Shown here piece by piece: positions 26,842 to 35,778 of a stretch of 64,000 nucleotides of DNA. The notes below the pieces were generated by a model. That model did not search any database and was not told the DNA's origin. It was given only the letters and a program-made list of their open reading frames with translations. The position numbers and the translations under genes were made by a program. Position 1 is the stretch's first letter, and each line of letters begins with the position of its first letter. Source of the DNA: Agarivorans sp050870875 (GTDB lineage Bacteria; Pseudomonadota; Gammaproteobacteria; Enterobacterales; Celerinatantimonadaceae); contig NZ_CP194041.2 in NCBI RefSeq assembly GCF_050870875.2, forward strand, positions 1,240,001-1,304,000. Reading direction: 5' to 3'.

Positions 26842-26866
26842 TTTTTACCTCCGAAGCCATTAAATA

Positions 26867-26889
26867 CCATTTAAAAGCAGATTAAATGG
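26867..26889. promoter_or_regulatory. Inverted repeat between lgoR and lgoD (candidate LgoR operator)
   Basis: CCATTTAA and TTAAATGG are perfect eight-base arms with a seven-base spacer, 26 bases upstream of the lgoR start and 86 upstream of lgoD. A related CCATTAAATA lies just beside it. I did not find the same arms near uxaA or uxaB. Confidence 0.55.
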
Positions 26890-26974
26890 CGCTGCGTCAC
26901 AAACTTTGTTGCGATAAAAATAATAAAAAGCAAGACTAATAAAATAGAGGGAAATCATCAATTAGAGAAAGCTT

Positions 26975-27994
26975 ATGAAGTCATTAATTTGTGAAAAGCC
27001 CTACGAATTACAATATGTTGAGCTAGACATCCCCTCAGTGAAGCCAGATGAGGTATTAATAAAAATATCTTCAGTAGGGATATGTGGCACCGATATACAT
27101 GCCTATACTGGTAATCAACCTTTCTTTAGTTATCCCAGAGTATTAGGTCACGAATTGTGTGGCGATATTTGCCAACTCGGAAGTGAGGTGGGGACTGAGT
27201 TTGAAGTTGGCGACAAGGTCGCATTGATCCCTTATGTAGCCTGTTATCAATGTGCCTCTTGTCGCAGCGGAAAAACCAACTGTTGTGAAAATATTTCGGT
27301 TATTGGCGTTCACCGAGATGGTGGTTTTAGCGAATATCTTGCGGCGCCTAAAACCAATATTTTGAAAGTGAACGGGGTGGATAATAATACTGCGGCATTG
27401 ATCGAACCTTTTGCCATTAGTGCCCATGCGGTGCGTCGTGCGCAGCTCGAGCCTGGTGAAGCGGTGTTAGTCGTTGGCGCAGGACCGATTGGTTTAGGCG
27501 CTGCGGCGATAGCTGCTGCCGATGGTGCGCATGTGATTGTGGCAGATACCCAATTGGAAAGACGGCAACATGTCGCAAAAGAGCTTAACTTAGCAACGCT
27601 TGACCCCTTAGACGAAGGCTTTCAGGCGGCATTGACAGAAGCTTTTGACGGTTCACTGGCGCAAACCATTATTGATGCGACAGGTAATCGACATGCGATG
27701 AATGGCGCGGTGAATAACATCCGTCACGGTGGTAAGATTGTCTTTGTTGGCTTGTTTAAAGGAAATCTTGAGATAAGTGATCCTGATTTCCATAAAAAAG
27801 AAACCAGCTTATTTGCCAGTCGTAATGCTACTCAAGAAGATTTTGCCAAGGTACAGGGACTCATGAAGGCAGGTAAACTTACCGCTAACATGATGCTTAC
27901 CCACCGTTTCAATTTTGATCAACTTGGCGAAAACTATCAGCAAAATGTGGTCGACAACAGAGACTTGATTAAAGGCGTGATTGAGTTCAATTAA
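26975..27994 (+). CDS. lgoD: L-galactonate 5-dehydrogenase (LgoD/YjjN-like zinc dehydrogenase)
   Basis: Zinc-dependent medium-chain dehydrogenase. E. coli LgoD oxidises L-galactonate to D-tagaturonate with NAD+. The 339 residues match it closely: SVGICGTDIHAYTGNQPFFS and VLGHELCGD (catalytic zinc), CYQCASCRSGKTNCC (structural zinc), ISVIGVHRDGGFSEYL, VVGAGPIGLGAAAIAAADGA (NAD site), VGLFKGNLEISDPDFHKKET and SRNATQEDFAKV. The product is the substrate of UxaB encoded in the same cluster, which supports the assignment. It is divergent from lgoR and followed by a terminator. Confidence 0.9.
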   Translation: MKSLICEKPYELQYVELDIPSVKPDEVLIKISSVGICGTDIHAYTGNQPFFSYPRVLGHELCGDICQLGSEVGTEFEVGDKVALIPYVACYQCASCRSGKTNCCENISVIGVHRDGGFSEYLAAPKTNILKVNGVDNNTAALIEPFAISAHAVRRAQLEPGEAVLVVGAGPIGLGAAAIAAADGAHVIVADTQLERRQHVAKELNLATLDPLDEGFQAALTEAFDGSLAQTIIDATGNRHAMNGAVNNIRHGGKIVFVGLFKGNLEISDPDFHKKETSLFASRNATQEDFAKVQGLMKAGKLTANMMLTHRFNFDQLGENYQQNVVDNRDLIKGVIEFN

Positions 27995-28044
27995 TTTGAA
28001 CAATGAGATCCACCAGAGGCGAGATTACTATCTTAGAATGAGTT

Positions 28045-28085
28045 AAAAAAGGGCGTCAACGGAGTTCTTCAGTGACGCTCTTTTT
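28045..28085 (+). terminator. Intrinsic terminator after lgoD
   Basis: AAAAAGGGCGTCA pairs with TGACGCTCTTTTT (one G-U pair) around a 14-base loop, followed by more T. It lies 51 bases past lgoD and could also serve rlmI from the other strand. Confidence 0.85.
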
Positions 28086-28128
28086 AGCTTTTTGTTAAAT
28101 AAATGTCTTTAGTTGATACCTTCCGCTG

Positions 28129-29319
28129 TTATTTGACTCGGCATAAGAAGCCTTTGAGGTAATGGCCTTCGGGGTAGGGGCCACCCACAGGATGGTCTTC
28201 AGCCTGTTCCAGACTCTTTAAAAACTGCAGCTCACGTTTGGCATCAATGGCTGCATCGGCAACAATCTTTTGAAAGAGACTGCTTGGCATGAGTCCTGAG
28301 CAGGAATAAGTGAGTAACAGGCCGCCTGGGCGAAGCATTTGCATGGCCAGCATATTAATATCTTTATAACCTCTACTGGCGCGGTTTAAACTCGCCTTGC
28401 TGTCGACAAATTTTGGTGGATCAAGCACGATCATATCAAATTGTTCATTGCAATCTCGGTATACCCGTAACTGCTTGAAAACGTCGGCGTTGAGTTGGGT
28501 GATTTTGCTCGGGTCTAGATTGTTTAACTGGACATTTTGGGCGGCTATTTCAAGGGCTGCGTCGGAGACATCGACGTTGATGACCTTTTTGGCGCCGCCA
28601 GCTAGGGCGTAGGTGCCAAAGCCACCTGTGTAACAGAAGCAATTTAGCATTTTCTTATCTTTGGCCAGTTGACCCACTAACTTGCGATTATTGCGTTGGT
28701 CGAGGTAGTAACCGGTTTTATGGCCAGTTTCGATATTAATCAGTAGGCGTAAACCATTCTCTTCAATCTCCATCGGCTGAGCGGGAAGCTCGCCATGGAG
28801 TAAACCTTGTACCGGTTCTAAACCTTCTTTTTTACGCACATCGACATCTGAGCGCTCGTATATTGCATCGTTGGGAAAGCATTGCTTGAGTGCTTCAATT
28901 AAGTTAGCTCGTTGAAATTCGGCACCAGCGCTTAATAGCTGAATCACTAATACATTGGCGTAGCGGTCGATAGTAATGCCGGGAAGGCCATCATTTTCGC
29001 CAGCCACTAAACGATAAGCATTGGTGGCGCTAAATTGGCTCAGAATGTCTCGAGCCGCTGCGGCATCTTGCAAGCGCTTAACAAAGAAAGCTTTATCGAT
29101 GAGCTGAGTTTGCTGGAAACTCCATACTCGGGCGCGGATCTGGGATTCAGGAGAATAAGCGGCAGTGGCTAAATATTTTCCCTCAGCGCTGTAAATTTCC
29201 ACGGTTTCACCGGATAAAGGCTTACCTGAAACTTTATGAATACCGTTGGAAAAAATCCAAGGGTGGCGACGTAACAAAGCCTTGTCACGTTTTGCTTTAA
29301 GAGTAATGATACCGCTCAT
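28129..29319 (-). CDS. rlmI: 23S rRNA m5C1962 methyltransferase
   Basis: SAM-dependent methyltransferase that makes 5-methylcytosine at position 1962 of 23S rRNA. At 396 residues it has the expected size. An N-terminal PUA domain (LLRRHPWIFSNGI to ARVWSF) is followed by a Rossmann-fold domain with NCFCYTGGFGTYALAGGAK, VDVSDAAL, the VLDPPKFV catalytic loop and the conserved C-terminus EDHPVGGPYPEGHYLKGFLC. The cysteine of LTYSCSG is the expected nucleophile. It is a single gene between terminators. Confidence 0.93.
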   Translation of the reverse strand: MSGIITLKAKRDKALLRRHPWIFSNGIHKVSGKPLSGETVEIYSAEGKYLATAAYSPESQIRARVWSFQQTQLIDKAFFVKRLQDAAAARDILSQFSATNAYRLVAGENDGLPGITIDRYANVLVIQLLSAGAEFQRANLIEALKQCFPNDAIYERSDVDVRKKEGLEPVQGLLHGELPAQPMEIEENGLRLLINIETGHKTGYYLDQRNNRKLVGQLAKDKKMLNCFCYTGGFGTYALAGGAKKVINVDVSDAALEIAAQNVQLNNLDPSKITQLNADVFKQLRVYRDCNEQFDMIVLDPPKFVDSKASLNRASRGYKDINMLAMQMLRPGGLLLTYSCSGLMPSSLFQKIVADAAIDAKRELQFLKSLEQAEDHPVGGPYPEGHYLKGFLCRVK

Positions 29320-29452
29320 GATGTATATCCTAGTCTGTAATGCCGCGCATTATAGTCGTCATCTTAGGCATCACCAAGTAGAGTCTGGCTTTATTCGTTA
29401 AGCAAGCGGCGAGATGGTCAATTGTCGGTACTGCCGCAAGCAATTCTGCAGC

Positions 29453-30085
29453 TTAAAGGTGACTCATCGCTTTGCCATTGATTTCTTTTTCCAAACCTCG
29501 GTTTAAGGCGGGTCGTTGGCTGACTCGCTTGCGGTAGGCCATTAATTTAGTCGGTAAGGTTTGTTGGAAGCTCATTGCCCAGTTGAGCGTATGACAAAGT
29601 AGAATATCAGCCACACTAAATTGCTCCCCTAATAGATAGTCTTGTTCGGGAAGCCATTGCTCGGCAATGGCGGCGGCTTTTGCAAACTCCCAAGTTGCCA
29701 CTTCTACCATTTCTGGAATACGTTGCGCTTCTGGCAGGGCAAAGCGATGTTTACCAATGCTCCATAGGCCTTGCTCTAATTCACTGATAATGAAACTTAG
29801 CCAGCGATGGTGGAGAGCGGCGGCGGCAGTCGCTGGTTGTGGCAACAGCTGCGGACCATATTTTTCAGCAAGATAGAGGCATATTGCTGCCGATTCACTG
29901 ATGACAAGCTGATCGTCTTTTAGGGCGGGTACTTTGCCACAGGGATTAATTGCGAGATACTCTTCGCCATGATGCTCGCCCGCTTGAAAATCAATGTAGT
30001 GGTAGTGCCATTCGAGGTTTAATTCTTCGAGCAGCCAAGACACACGTAGTGAGCGAGAGCGTGGGGTTCCATATAAGGTGATCAT
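29453..30085 (-). CDS. Glutathione S-transferase family protein
   Basis: A 210-residue cytosolic GST. The thioredoxin-like N-terminal domain has LYGTPRSRSLRVSWLLEEL, the cis-proline region GKVPALKDDQLVISESAAIC (substrate-glutathione contacts) and YLAEKYG. The C-terminal helical domain ends with VADILLCHTLNWA. I start at ATG 30085, with AAGGAT upstream; an in-frame TTG precedes it. The class cannot be assigned with certainty and the substrate is unknown. Confidence 0.86.
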   Translation of the reverse strand: MITLYGTPRSRSLRVSWLLEELNLEWHYHYIDFQAGEHHGEEYLAINPCGKVPALKDDQLVISESAAICLYLAEKYGPQLLPQPATAAAALHHRWLSFIISELEQGLWSIGKHRFALPEAQRIPEMVEVATWEFAKAAAIAEQWLPEQDYLLGEQFSVADILLCHTLNWAMSFQQTLPTKLMAYRKRVSQRPALNRGLEKEINGKAMSHL

Positions 30086-30349
30086 CAAGCTATCCTTTTT
30101 ACAAGTAATCTGTTGGTCGCTATAGCATAGGGGGTAGTGACAGCAAGCGCTATGCTTAAACGGTTTTATTGTTGCTTAAAACAAATACTTAGTCAGCACG
30201 ATGTGATGAACGATCGACTTGAATCCTTAAAAGGTAAATACGAATTATTTTCAATAACTTAGCTGTGTTTTTATCGCCAGCTTCGACTCGTTTTTATCGA
30301 TTGAACTGGGTACAATAACGCCTTACTCTTGGTCATTATCGGATAGGTT

Positions 30350-31288
30350 ATGCAACAGCAAGTGCTGAACACGGTTCGCAAAGCAACATGGATAGGCTCA
30401 ATTGCTAACGTATTTTTAGCGGTATTGAAAATTGGTGTGGGTAAGTTAACTGGTAGCCAAGCCTTGGTGGCTGATGGTGTGCACAGTTTTTCTGATTTGG
30501 TCACTGATGCTGCTATTTTACTCGGCTCGCGGTATTGGGCGGCACCAGCCGACAAAGAACACCCCTATGGCCATGGTCGTTTCGAAACGCTCACCAATAT
30601 TTTTATTGGTGGCTTGTTGGTGGTTGTGGGCTTAGGGATCGCTTGGGATTCAATTAACTCCTTTAATGCTGAGGCGAATCCCAATCCTGGGGTGTTAGCT
30701 TTGTGGGCTGCTATCTTGTCAATCGTGGTGAAAGAAGCGTTGTATCGTTGGACTGTGATTCAGGCAAAGAAAGTTAATAGCCGGGCTTTACATGCCAATG
30801 CTTGGCATCATCGTAGTGATGCCCTGAGCTCGATGCCTGTTGCAGTCGCTGTGGTGGCGAACTATTTCTTCCCCTATCTCTCCTATTTGGATCAAATAGC
30901 GGCTTTGTTGGTGACGGCTATGATTTTAAAAGCTGCTTGGGAAATTGTCTGGCCAGCGATTCAAGAGATCAGTGAAAAACAAGCCGATGAAGATTTAGAA
31001 CAACGGATTCAACATCACGCCAGCTTAAATGTAGATATTCAAGAAGTGCATGAAATTCGCAACCGTCGAGTGGGAAGCGCTATTCTAGTGGATTTTCACT
31101 TGTTGGTTGATCCGCTGATGAGCGTCGAAAAGGCGCATGATATTAGTGAAGAGTTTAAAGAACACTTGATGAAAGAGTTAGATGAGGTGGTTGATGTTAT
31201 TGTTCATATCGAGCCTTACAACTGTGCGGAGCGGATCATCAATCCTTGTTGTGATGAATGCGCGAGTGACAACTTGGTTTCATCTTAG
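30350..31288 (+). CDS. Cation diffusion facilitator (FieF/CDF) metal exporter
   Basis: A 312-residue inner-membrane exporter for divalent cations (zinc, iron or similar) driven by the proton gradient. The transmembrane metal site is present as DGVHSFSDLVTD in helix 2 and HHRSDALSSMPV in helix 5, with HPYGHGRFETL between helices. The cytoplasmic C-terminal domain binds regulatory metal (VHEIRNRRVG, VDFHLLVDP, IVHIEPYNC) and ends in an extra cysteine motif, CCDEC, that could also bind metal. A nearby zur gene hints at metal homeostasis, but they are not in one operon. Confidence 0.88.
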   Translation: MQQQVLNTVRKATWIGSIANVFLAVLKIGVGKLTGSQALVADGVHSFSDLVTDAAILLGSRYWAAPADKEHPYGHGRFETLTNIFIGGLLVVVGLGIAWDSINSFNAEANPNPGVLALWAAILSIVVKEALYRWTVIQAKKVNSRALHANAWHHRSDALSSMPVAVAVVANYFFPYLSYLDQIAALLVTAMILKAAWEIVWPAIQEISEKQADEDLEQRIQHHASLNVDIQEVHEIRNRRVGSAILVDFHLLVDPLMSVEKAHDISEEFKEHLMKELDEVVDVIVHIEPYNCAERIINPCCDECASDNLVSS

Positions 31289-31310
31289 GCTTCGCCGCTG
31301 AGCCATCATG

Positions 31311-31343
31311 TCGAGTCAGCGTGTATTTTTCAAGCTGACTCGA
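31311..31343 (+). terminator. First of two hairpins after the CDF exporter
   Basis: TCGAGTCAGC and GCTGACTCGA form a perfect 10-pair stem with a 13-base loop, without a T tract. It precedes the strong terminator at 31353. Confidence 0.45.
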
Positions 31344-31352
31344 TGTTCTTCG

Positions 31353-31392
31353 CCGATAAAAAAACGGACTATCTCGTCCGTTTTTTTATCGG
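31353..31392. terminator. Bidirectional terminator, 17-pair stem
   Basis: CCGATAAAAAAACGGAC pairs perfectly with GTCCGTTTTTTTATCGG around TATCTC. It lies between convergent CDF and M23 peptidase genes and should terminate both. Confidence 0.92.
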
Positions 31393-31404
31393 GTATATCG
31401 TGCA

Positions 31405-32838
31405 TTACCCTGCTTGGATCAGTTGGTTCATTTGATTGACTAACTGTTTAAAGGCTGGACGCTCTTGTTTGTCGATGGATGAAGCCAATGGAATTTTTGC
31501 GGTCATTGGATTGACTGCTCGACCGTTTATATGGAATTCATAGTGTAGGTGAGGACCCGTTGTGCGTCCGGTATTTCCGGACTCGGCAATCACTTGACCT
31601 CGGGTCACCCGTTGGCCTTTTTTCACCTTAAATTTGTTGAGGTGCAAATAGCGTGAACGATACTTACCGCCGTGTTGGATGACGATGTATTTTCCCGCAT
31701 AGGGGTGATTTTCGACTCGCATCACCACGCCATCCCCAGCGGCCAGCACAGGGGTGCCAATGGCCACCGAAAAGTCGGTCCCATTATGAGGCGAAATTCT
31801 GCCGGTTACTGGATGTTTGCGGCGTGGATTAAATGGCGAACTAACGCGTTGATTATGTTTGAGTGGCACCCGCATAAAAGCCCGAGCAAGGCTTTCGCCT
31901 GCTTGGTCGTAATAGTTACCATTGTTAAATAAATAAGCACTATATTGTTTTCCACGATTAAAGATCCGTACCGCACTAATTTCACTTTGGCCAGTGAGAG
32001 CATCATCGATAAACTGGCGATTTCTTACCACTTGAAACACATCCCCGGCTCTAAAGTCTCTTTCAAAGCGGATCTTATCTTGAAACATCTGTGCAACTTG
32101 CTCGATTTCGCTAGGCGTTAGTCCTACTTTGCGAGCTGATAAATAAAAGCTACCTTGAATCGTGCCTGTAATTGCCTGTTTTTGCCATTGACCATCAATA
32201 CTAATCGTTTGGTACTCAAAGTTAGTCGCATCGACTCGGGTAAATATAATTTGTTGTGCTGGGTTAAAGGCTAAACGCAAGGACTGTAGCTGTTGGGTGT
32301 CATGGTCGATGGTAAAGGTGAGTTTATGCCCTGGGCTTAAGGTATCCAATGCCAGTACCGAAACATCAGCTTCAAGCACTTGGTACATAGTCGTTTGATC
32401 TATTTTGAAACGGTTAAAGATCTTGCCTAAGGTATCACCTTCTTTAATGGTATAGCTGTAACTCTGAATGCCGCCAACTTCGGCTGATTTAGTCTGTTGC
32501 TGGGGTGCTTTACCTTCCGAGAGTGAGCTCGTTTGGGTATCGGTTGTTGTATCTGTTGGCTTAAATTGTTCGGCGCTGGGTTCTGAACGGGCATCTTGTT
32601 TTAGTAAACTAATCGCATCACGCGAGTTGTGAGATAAGGTAAATACAGGACCCTGATGCTCACTGCTAAACTCATTTTCTGGCAACTCAATGAGTTGGCG
32701 AGATTGGCTGGTGAGTGGTTGAGTATTTGGCCAAATGCTGGCGATGGTTATCACCGCGCCACAAGCAAGGATAAGCTGCCAGTGTTTACTGGGCAGTCTG
32801 CTTGGTCGACGAAAAATGGGGGCTTTGTTGTTAAACAT
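31405..32838 (-). CDS. mepM: Murein DD-endopeptidase (MepM-like, M23 family)
   Basis: Membrane-anchored periplasmic enzyme that cuts D-Ala-mDAP cross-links to let the cell wall grow. One N-terminal membrane helix (about residues 20-36) and a disordered linker precede a LysM/OapA-like module (about 128-178, YTIKEGDTLGKIFNRF). The lytic M23 domain covers about 330-450. Zinc ligands are His351 and Asp355 in SPHNGTDFS and His432 in GPHLHYEF; His399 and His430 complete the site. At 477 residues it is similar to E. coli MepM (440). It lies just downstream of zur, as in several gammaproteobacteria where zinc status controls such hydrolases; co-regulation here is inference. Confidence 0.9.
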   Translation of the reverse strand: MFNNKAPIFRRPSRLPSKHWQLILACGAVITIASIWPNTQPLTSQSRQLIELPENEFSSEHQGPVFTLSHNSRDAISLLKQDARSEPSAEQFKPTDTTTDTQTSSLSEGKAPQQQTKSAEVGGIQSYSYTIKEGDTLGKIFNRFKIDQTTMYQVLEADVSVLALDTLSPGHKLTFTIDHDTQQLQSLRLAFNPAQQIIFTRVDATNFEYQTISIDGQWQKQAITGTIQGSFYLSARKVGLTPSEIEQVAQMFQDKIRFERDFRAGDVFQVVRNRQFIDDALTGQSEISAVRIFNRGKQYSAYLFNNGNYYDQAGESLARAFMRVPLKHNQRVSSPFNPRRKHPVTGRISPHNGTDFSVAIGTPVLAAGDGVVMRVENHPYAGKYIVIQHGGKYRSRYLHLNKFKVKKGQRVTRGQVIAESGNTGRTTGPHLHYEFHINGRAVNPMTAKIPLASSIDKQERPAFKQLVNQMNQLIQAG

Positions 32839-32919
32839 GAAATCTATTACCTGTTACATGCTGTTTTGATACAGCTGTTGTTATTATTCGAGTCAAGTGA
32901 GTGGATGTGAGCAAAGCAA

Positions 32920-33369
32920 TCATAAGGTTGCCTTTTGTTGGCAGTGAAGACATAAACCATGAAATTCGTAGCTTTGTGGATGCAAGTGAAAGCCTTGCTG
33001 GTCGGCAAAGTGCTGGAGTTCACTTCTTAGAGAGCTCGATAAACTCGGTTGAGCTACTTGCTGGCAATTACTACAAATTAATAATGGTTTGGGACTAAAT
33101 GGTGCGAGTTGTTGGCTCACCAGATAGCGGCTGCTTGACTCGATATGCTGGATAAAGTGATGTTGAAGCAAAAACTCGAGTGCTCGATAAACCGTGGGCG
33201 GTTTAGCTTTGGGTTGTAGCTGTTGTAGCTCAGCCAAAATATCGTAGGCACTGAGTGGATTTTTACTGCGATGTAATATCGCCAATACGACAGAACGGTT
33301 GGGGGTGAAGTTAAGCTTAAGCTGTTTACAGTAGTCACTGACATGTTGTAAATAATTTGCTGTAGACAT
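32920..33369 (-). CDS. zur: Zinc uptake regulator Zur (Fur family)
   Basis: Fur-family repressor that blocks zinc-import genes when zinc is plentiful. The winged helix includes NFTPNRSVVLAILH and KAKPPTVYRALEFLLQHHF. The C-terminal dimerisation domain has the structural-zinc cysteine pairs CSNC and CLHC and the sensing-histidine region HLHPQSYEFHGLC, typical of Zur. ATG 33369 is preferred; a GTG one codon earlier and a TTG five codons earlier are in frame. A Zur-box-like palindrome lies 65 bases upstream, suggesting autoregulation. mepM follows 81 bases downstream. Confidence 0.9.
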   Translation of the reverse strand: MSTANYLQHVSDYCKQLKLNFTPNRSVVLAILHRSKNPLSAYDILAELQQLQPKAKPPTVYRALEFLLQHHFIQHIESSSRYLVSQQLAPFSPKPLLICSNCQQVAQPSLSSSLRSELQHFADQQGFHLHPQSYEFHGLCLHCQQKATL

Positions 33370-33433
33370 CACTGAACCATTCAAGGGAAAGTATCAGTTG
33401 TACCCAAGTCGGGGCTAACTGTAAAAATTGAAC

Positions 33434-33446
33434 GTTACATTATAAC
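33434..33446. promoter_or_regulatory. Zur-box-like site upstream of zur
   Basis: GTTACATTATAAC agrees with the gammaproteobacterial Zur core GTTATAATATAAC at 11 of 13 positions. It lies in the zur upstream region and overlaps a possible -10 (TATAAC) for a plus-strand transcript. Confidence 0.5.
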
Positions 33447-33451
33447 AATGA

Positions 33452-33503
33452 GGCTTTTTTGGCAAGCCATCAGGCGCTTTCAAAAGCAGTCGCCTGATTT
33501 TTT
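33452..33503 (+). ncRNA. Possible small RNA ending in an orphan terminator
   Basis: A small hairpin (GGCTT/AAGCC, 33452-33468) is followed at once by a terminator: ATCAGGCG/CGCCTGAT with an inner CTTT/AAAG pairing and a TTTTTT run. No plus-strand protein gene lies upstream to be terminated. A short RNA starting near the Zur-box-like site would fit, but no good -35 is visible. Antisense transcription through zur is the alternative. Confidence 0.3.
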
Positions 33504-33730
33504 ATTCGATATGTTATTTATTTGGGTGCGGGTTGTTAGTCTATTGAGTGTTTTGGCTAAAATGAATTGAACTTAAGTTCATGAGCTTCTTTCCGGTAAG
33601 CTTGATGGGTTCAAGTTTACGGCTAAAAGCTAAATTGATAAATACCACAAATAAATCACCTATAAATGTTAGCTGAGTGTTTTTAAGGTATACAATTAGT
33701 ATCTGGTAAGGGAATTTAAGGCGCTCGTCG

Positions 33731-35611
33731 ATGCTCTTGAAAAAAACCAGCTTAAAATTTGGTCTCATGCGACTGATGAGCCGGAAAATTTATCTATTTT
33801 TTACGTTTTGCTTTTTATTTTTCGGTATTTTGGTTGCGTTATTTACGTCCTTAGTTAATTACCGTATGCAAGTGGTCAATATTGATAATGCACTTGCGCT
33901 TGGCTTTAAAAATGAGAAAGCTTCTAAAACTCATGTGTTAGAAGAGTTCTTAGCAGGGTTTGATGCGAGTTTGTCATCGATTGCTTCCAATCCTATCACC
34001 CAAAGATATATGGTTGAGCAAAGTGTGGTAAATATGACTGCACTTGAAGAATTTCTCCTGGGGATTATCGCTTCCAAACCAATATTCATGCAGCTCCGCT
34101 TGCTTGATCATAATGGGGTGGAAGTCGTTCGCCTCAATCAAGATGACCTTGGCAAGATCTCTTTCACTCCTCATTCTCAATTACAAAACAAATCACAGCG
34201 ATACTATTTTCAAGAAGTCAGCAAGCTTAGCCAGAATCAACACTGGTATTCTAGAGTGGACTTAAACATGGAAAATGAGCAAGTTGAATTACCCTATCGT
34301 CCAACGATACGAGCAGCGACACCGCTCTATCAAGAAGGGGAGTTTTTTGGAATGCTTATTATCAATGTTGATTTTTCTGAGGTATTACAAACCTTGACAA
34401 ATTCTAGTGAGTTTACAATTTTTGTTGTAGACAAAGAGGGGGAAATTCTCTATCACCCAAATGCAGCGCTTGCTTGGAGTGCCTATATTCCAGGGCGAAA
34501 GTCATTTGATGAACTTTATTCAACATTTAATAACGGCATATATGAAATGAATATTGAAGCCATTATTAATAATAATGAAGGCTTAAAACTCGTTATGCTT
34601 CCTCAACAATCCTTACTCGATGCGATGCATAGTAACAATCGATATACGGCTTTAGTCATCGCAGGGATTGTGTTGCTTATTTCTTTTCCGCTGTCTTGGC
34701 TGGTGGCTCTATTTCCTGCTCGTTTACAAAAACGCTTGTCTCAAACATTGGAAGCCTTGTTGCGTTCTGATCAGCTGTTGGATAAGCATGTGATTACCAG
34801 CCACACCGATGTGGAAGGCATCATTACAAAGGTGAGTGAACGGATGTGTTGTATCTCTGAGTACAGTAAGGAGGAATTGCTTGGGAAGACTCACAGTATG
34901 TTGAAGCATCCCGCGGTGAGTTCTCAAGTACATACAGAGTTATGGGGAACGATAACCAAAGGTGAGGAGTGGCATGGCGAGCTTCGTGATTGTAAAAAAA
35001 CTGGTGAAGAATATTGGCTGAATAGTAAGATTATGCCTGAGTACGATGAGGACCAGAAATTAATTGGTTATGCCCAAGTCGCCCAAGATATTACGTCTGA
35101 AAAAGTACTGGAGCGTTTATCGGTCACTGACCCACTGACTCAGCTTTTTAATCGACACAAATTGAATCAAGTGTTAGTTAAGGAGCTGGAGCGTTTTTAT
35201 CGATACGACGAAGTATTTTCGGTGGTAATCATTGACCTCGACCATTTTAAGTCGATCAATGATACCTGGGGACATCAGGCAGGAGATGAAACTTTGGTGA
35301 AAGTGTCACAAACGCTGAAAATGGTGACTAGAAAGGTTGATTATGTTGGTCGATGGGGGGGAGAAGAATTTTTAGTCATTAGCCCTTCGACCAAGCTTGA
35401 TGGTGCTAAAATATTGGCTGAGAAGTTAAGAGTTGCTATTGAGGAACTTGATTTTTCTCATCAATACAAAGTGACTGCAAGCATGGGGGTTGCGGCATCA
35501 CAAGAAAGCCAATCTGCAGAACAATTGGTGGCGAGCGCAGATAAGGCGCTTTATCAAGCAAAATCCTCTGGGCGAAATCGAGTGATAGTTGCTTCTATAG
35601 AAAATAGTTAG
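33731..35611 (+). CDS. Membrane diguanylate cyclase with extracellular sensor, PAS and GGDEF domains
   Basis: Makes cyclic di-GMP in response to a periplasmic signal. In order: membrane helix about 20-42, a large periplasmic Cache-like sensor (to about 300, with LRLLDHNGVEVVRLNQD and IRAATPLYQEGEFFGMLIIN), a second helix about 305-328, a PAS domain about 345-455 (EGIITKVSERMCCISEYSKE, then YAQVAQDITSEK) and a GGDEF domain. The active motif is GGEEF at 543-547, and an RKVD product-inhibition site sits five residues before it, so it should be a catalytically active, feedback-inhibited cyclase. ATG 33731 has a weak ribosome site; ATGs at codons 13 and 16 are alternatives. Confidence 0.88.
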   Translation: MLLKKTSLKFGLMRLMSRKIYLFFTFCFLFFGILVALFTSLVNYRMQVVNIDNALALGFKNEKASKTHVLEEFLAGFDASLSSIASNPITQRYMVEQSVVNMTALEEFLLGIIASKPIFMQLRLLDHNGVEVVRLNQDDLGKISFTPHSQLQNKSQRYYFQEVSKLSQNQHWYSRVDLNMENEQVELPYRPTIRAATPLYQEGEFFGMLIINVDFSEVLQTLTNSSEFTIFVVDKEGEILYHPNAALAWSAYIPGRKSFDELYSTFNNGIYEMNIEAIINNNEGLKLVMLPQQSLLDAMHSNNRYTALVIAGIVLLISFPLSWLVALFPARLQKRLSQTLEALLRSDQLLDKHVITSHTDVEGIITKVSERMCCISEYSKEELLGKTHSMLKHPAVSSQVHTELWGTITKGEEWHGELRDCKKTGEEYWLNSKIMPEYDEDQKLIGYAQVAQDITSEKVLERLSVTDPLTQLFNRHKLNQVLVKELERFYRYDEVFSVVIIDLDHFKSINDTWGHQAGDETLVKVSQTLKMVTRKVDYVGRWGGEEFLVISPSTKLDGAKILAEKLRVAIEELDFSHQYKVTASMGVAASQESQSAEQLVASADKALYQAKSSGRNRVIVASIENS

Positions 35612-35778
35612 CGCTAAACCTGTCACCCGATAACTATTGTTGTCGCGAGGCTTGATGGCTCAATTTAGTTCTTAGACTGTATCTGTAAAGTATTGGCGAA
35701 TACACTTCTGTTGTGGCTTCTGTGCACTCTTGTTTTGAATCAGGAACTTGTGCATAGTGGTGCATTTGACTTCCCAAT

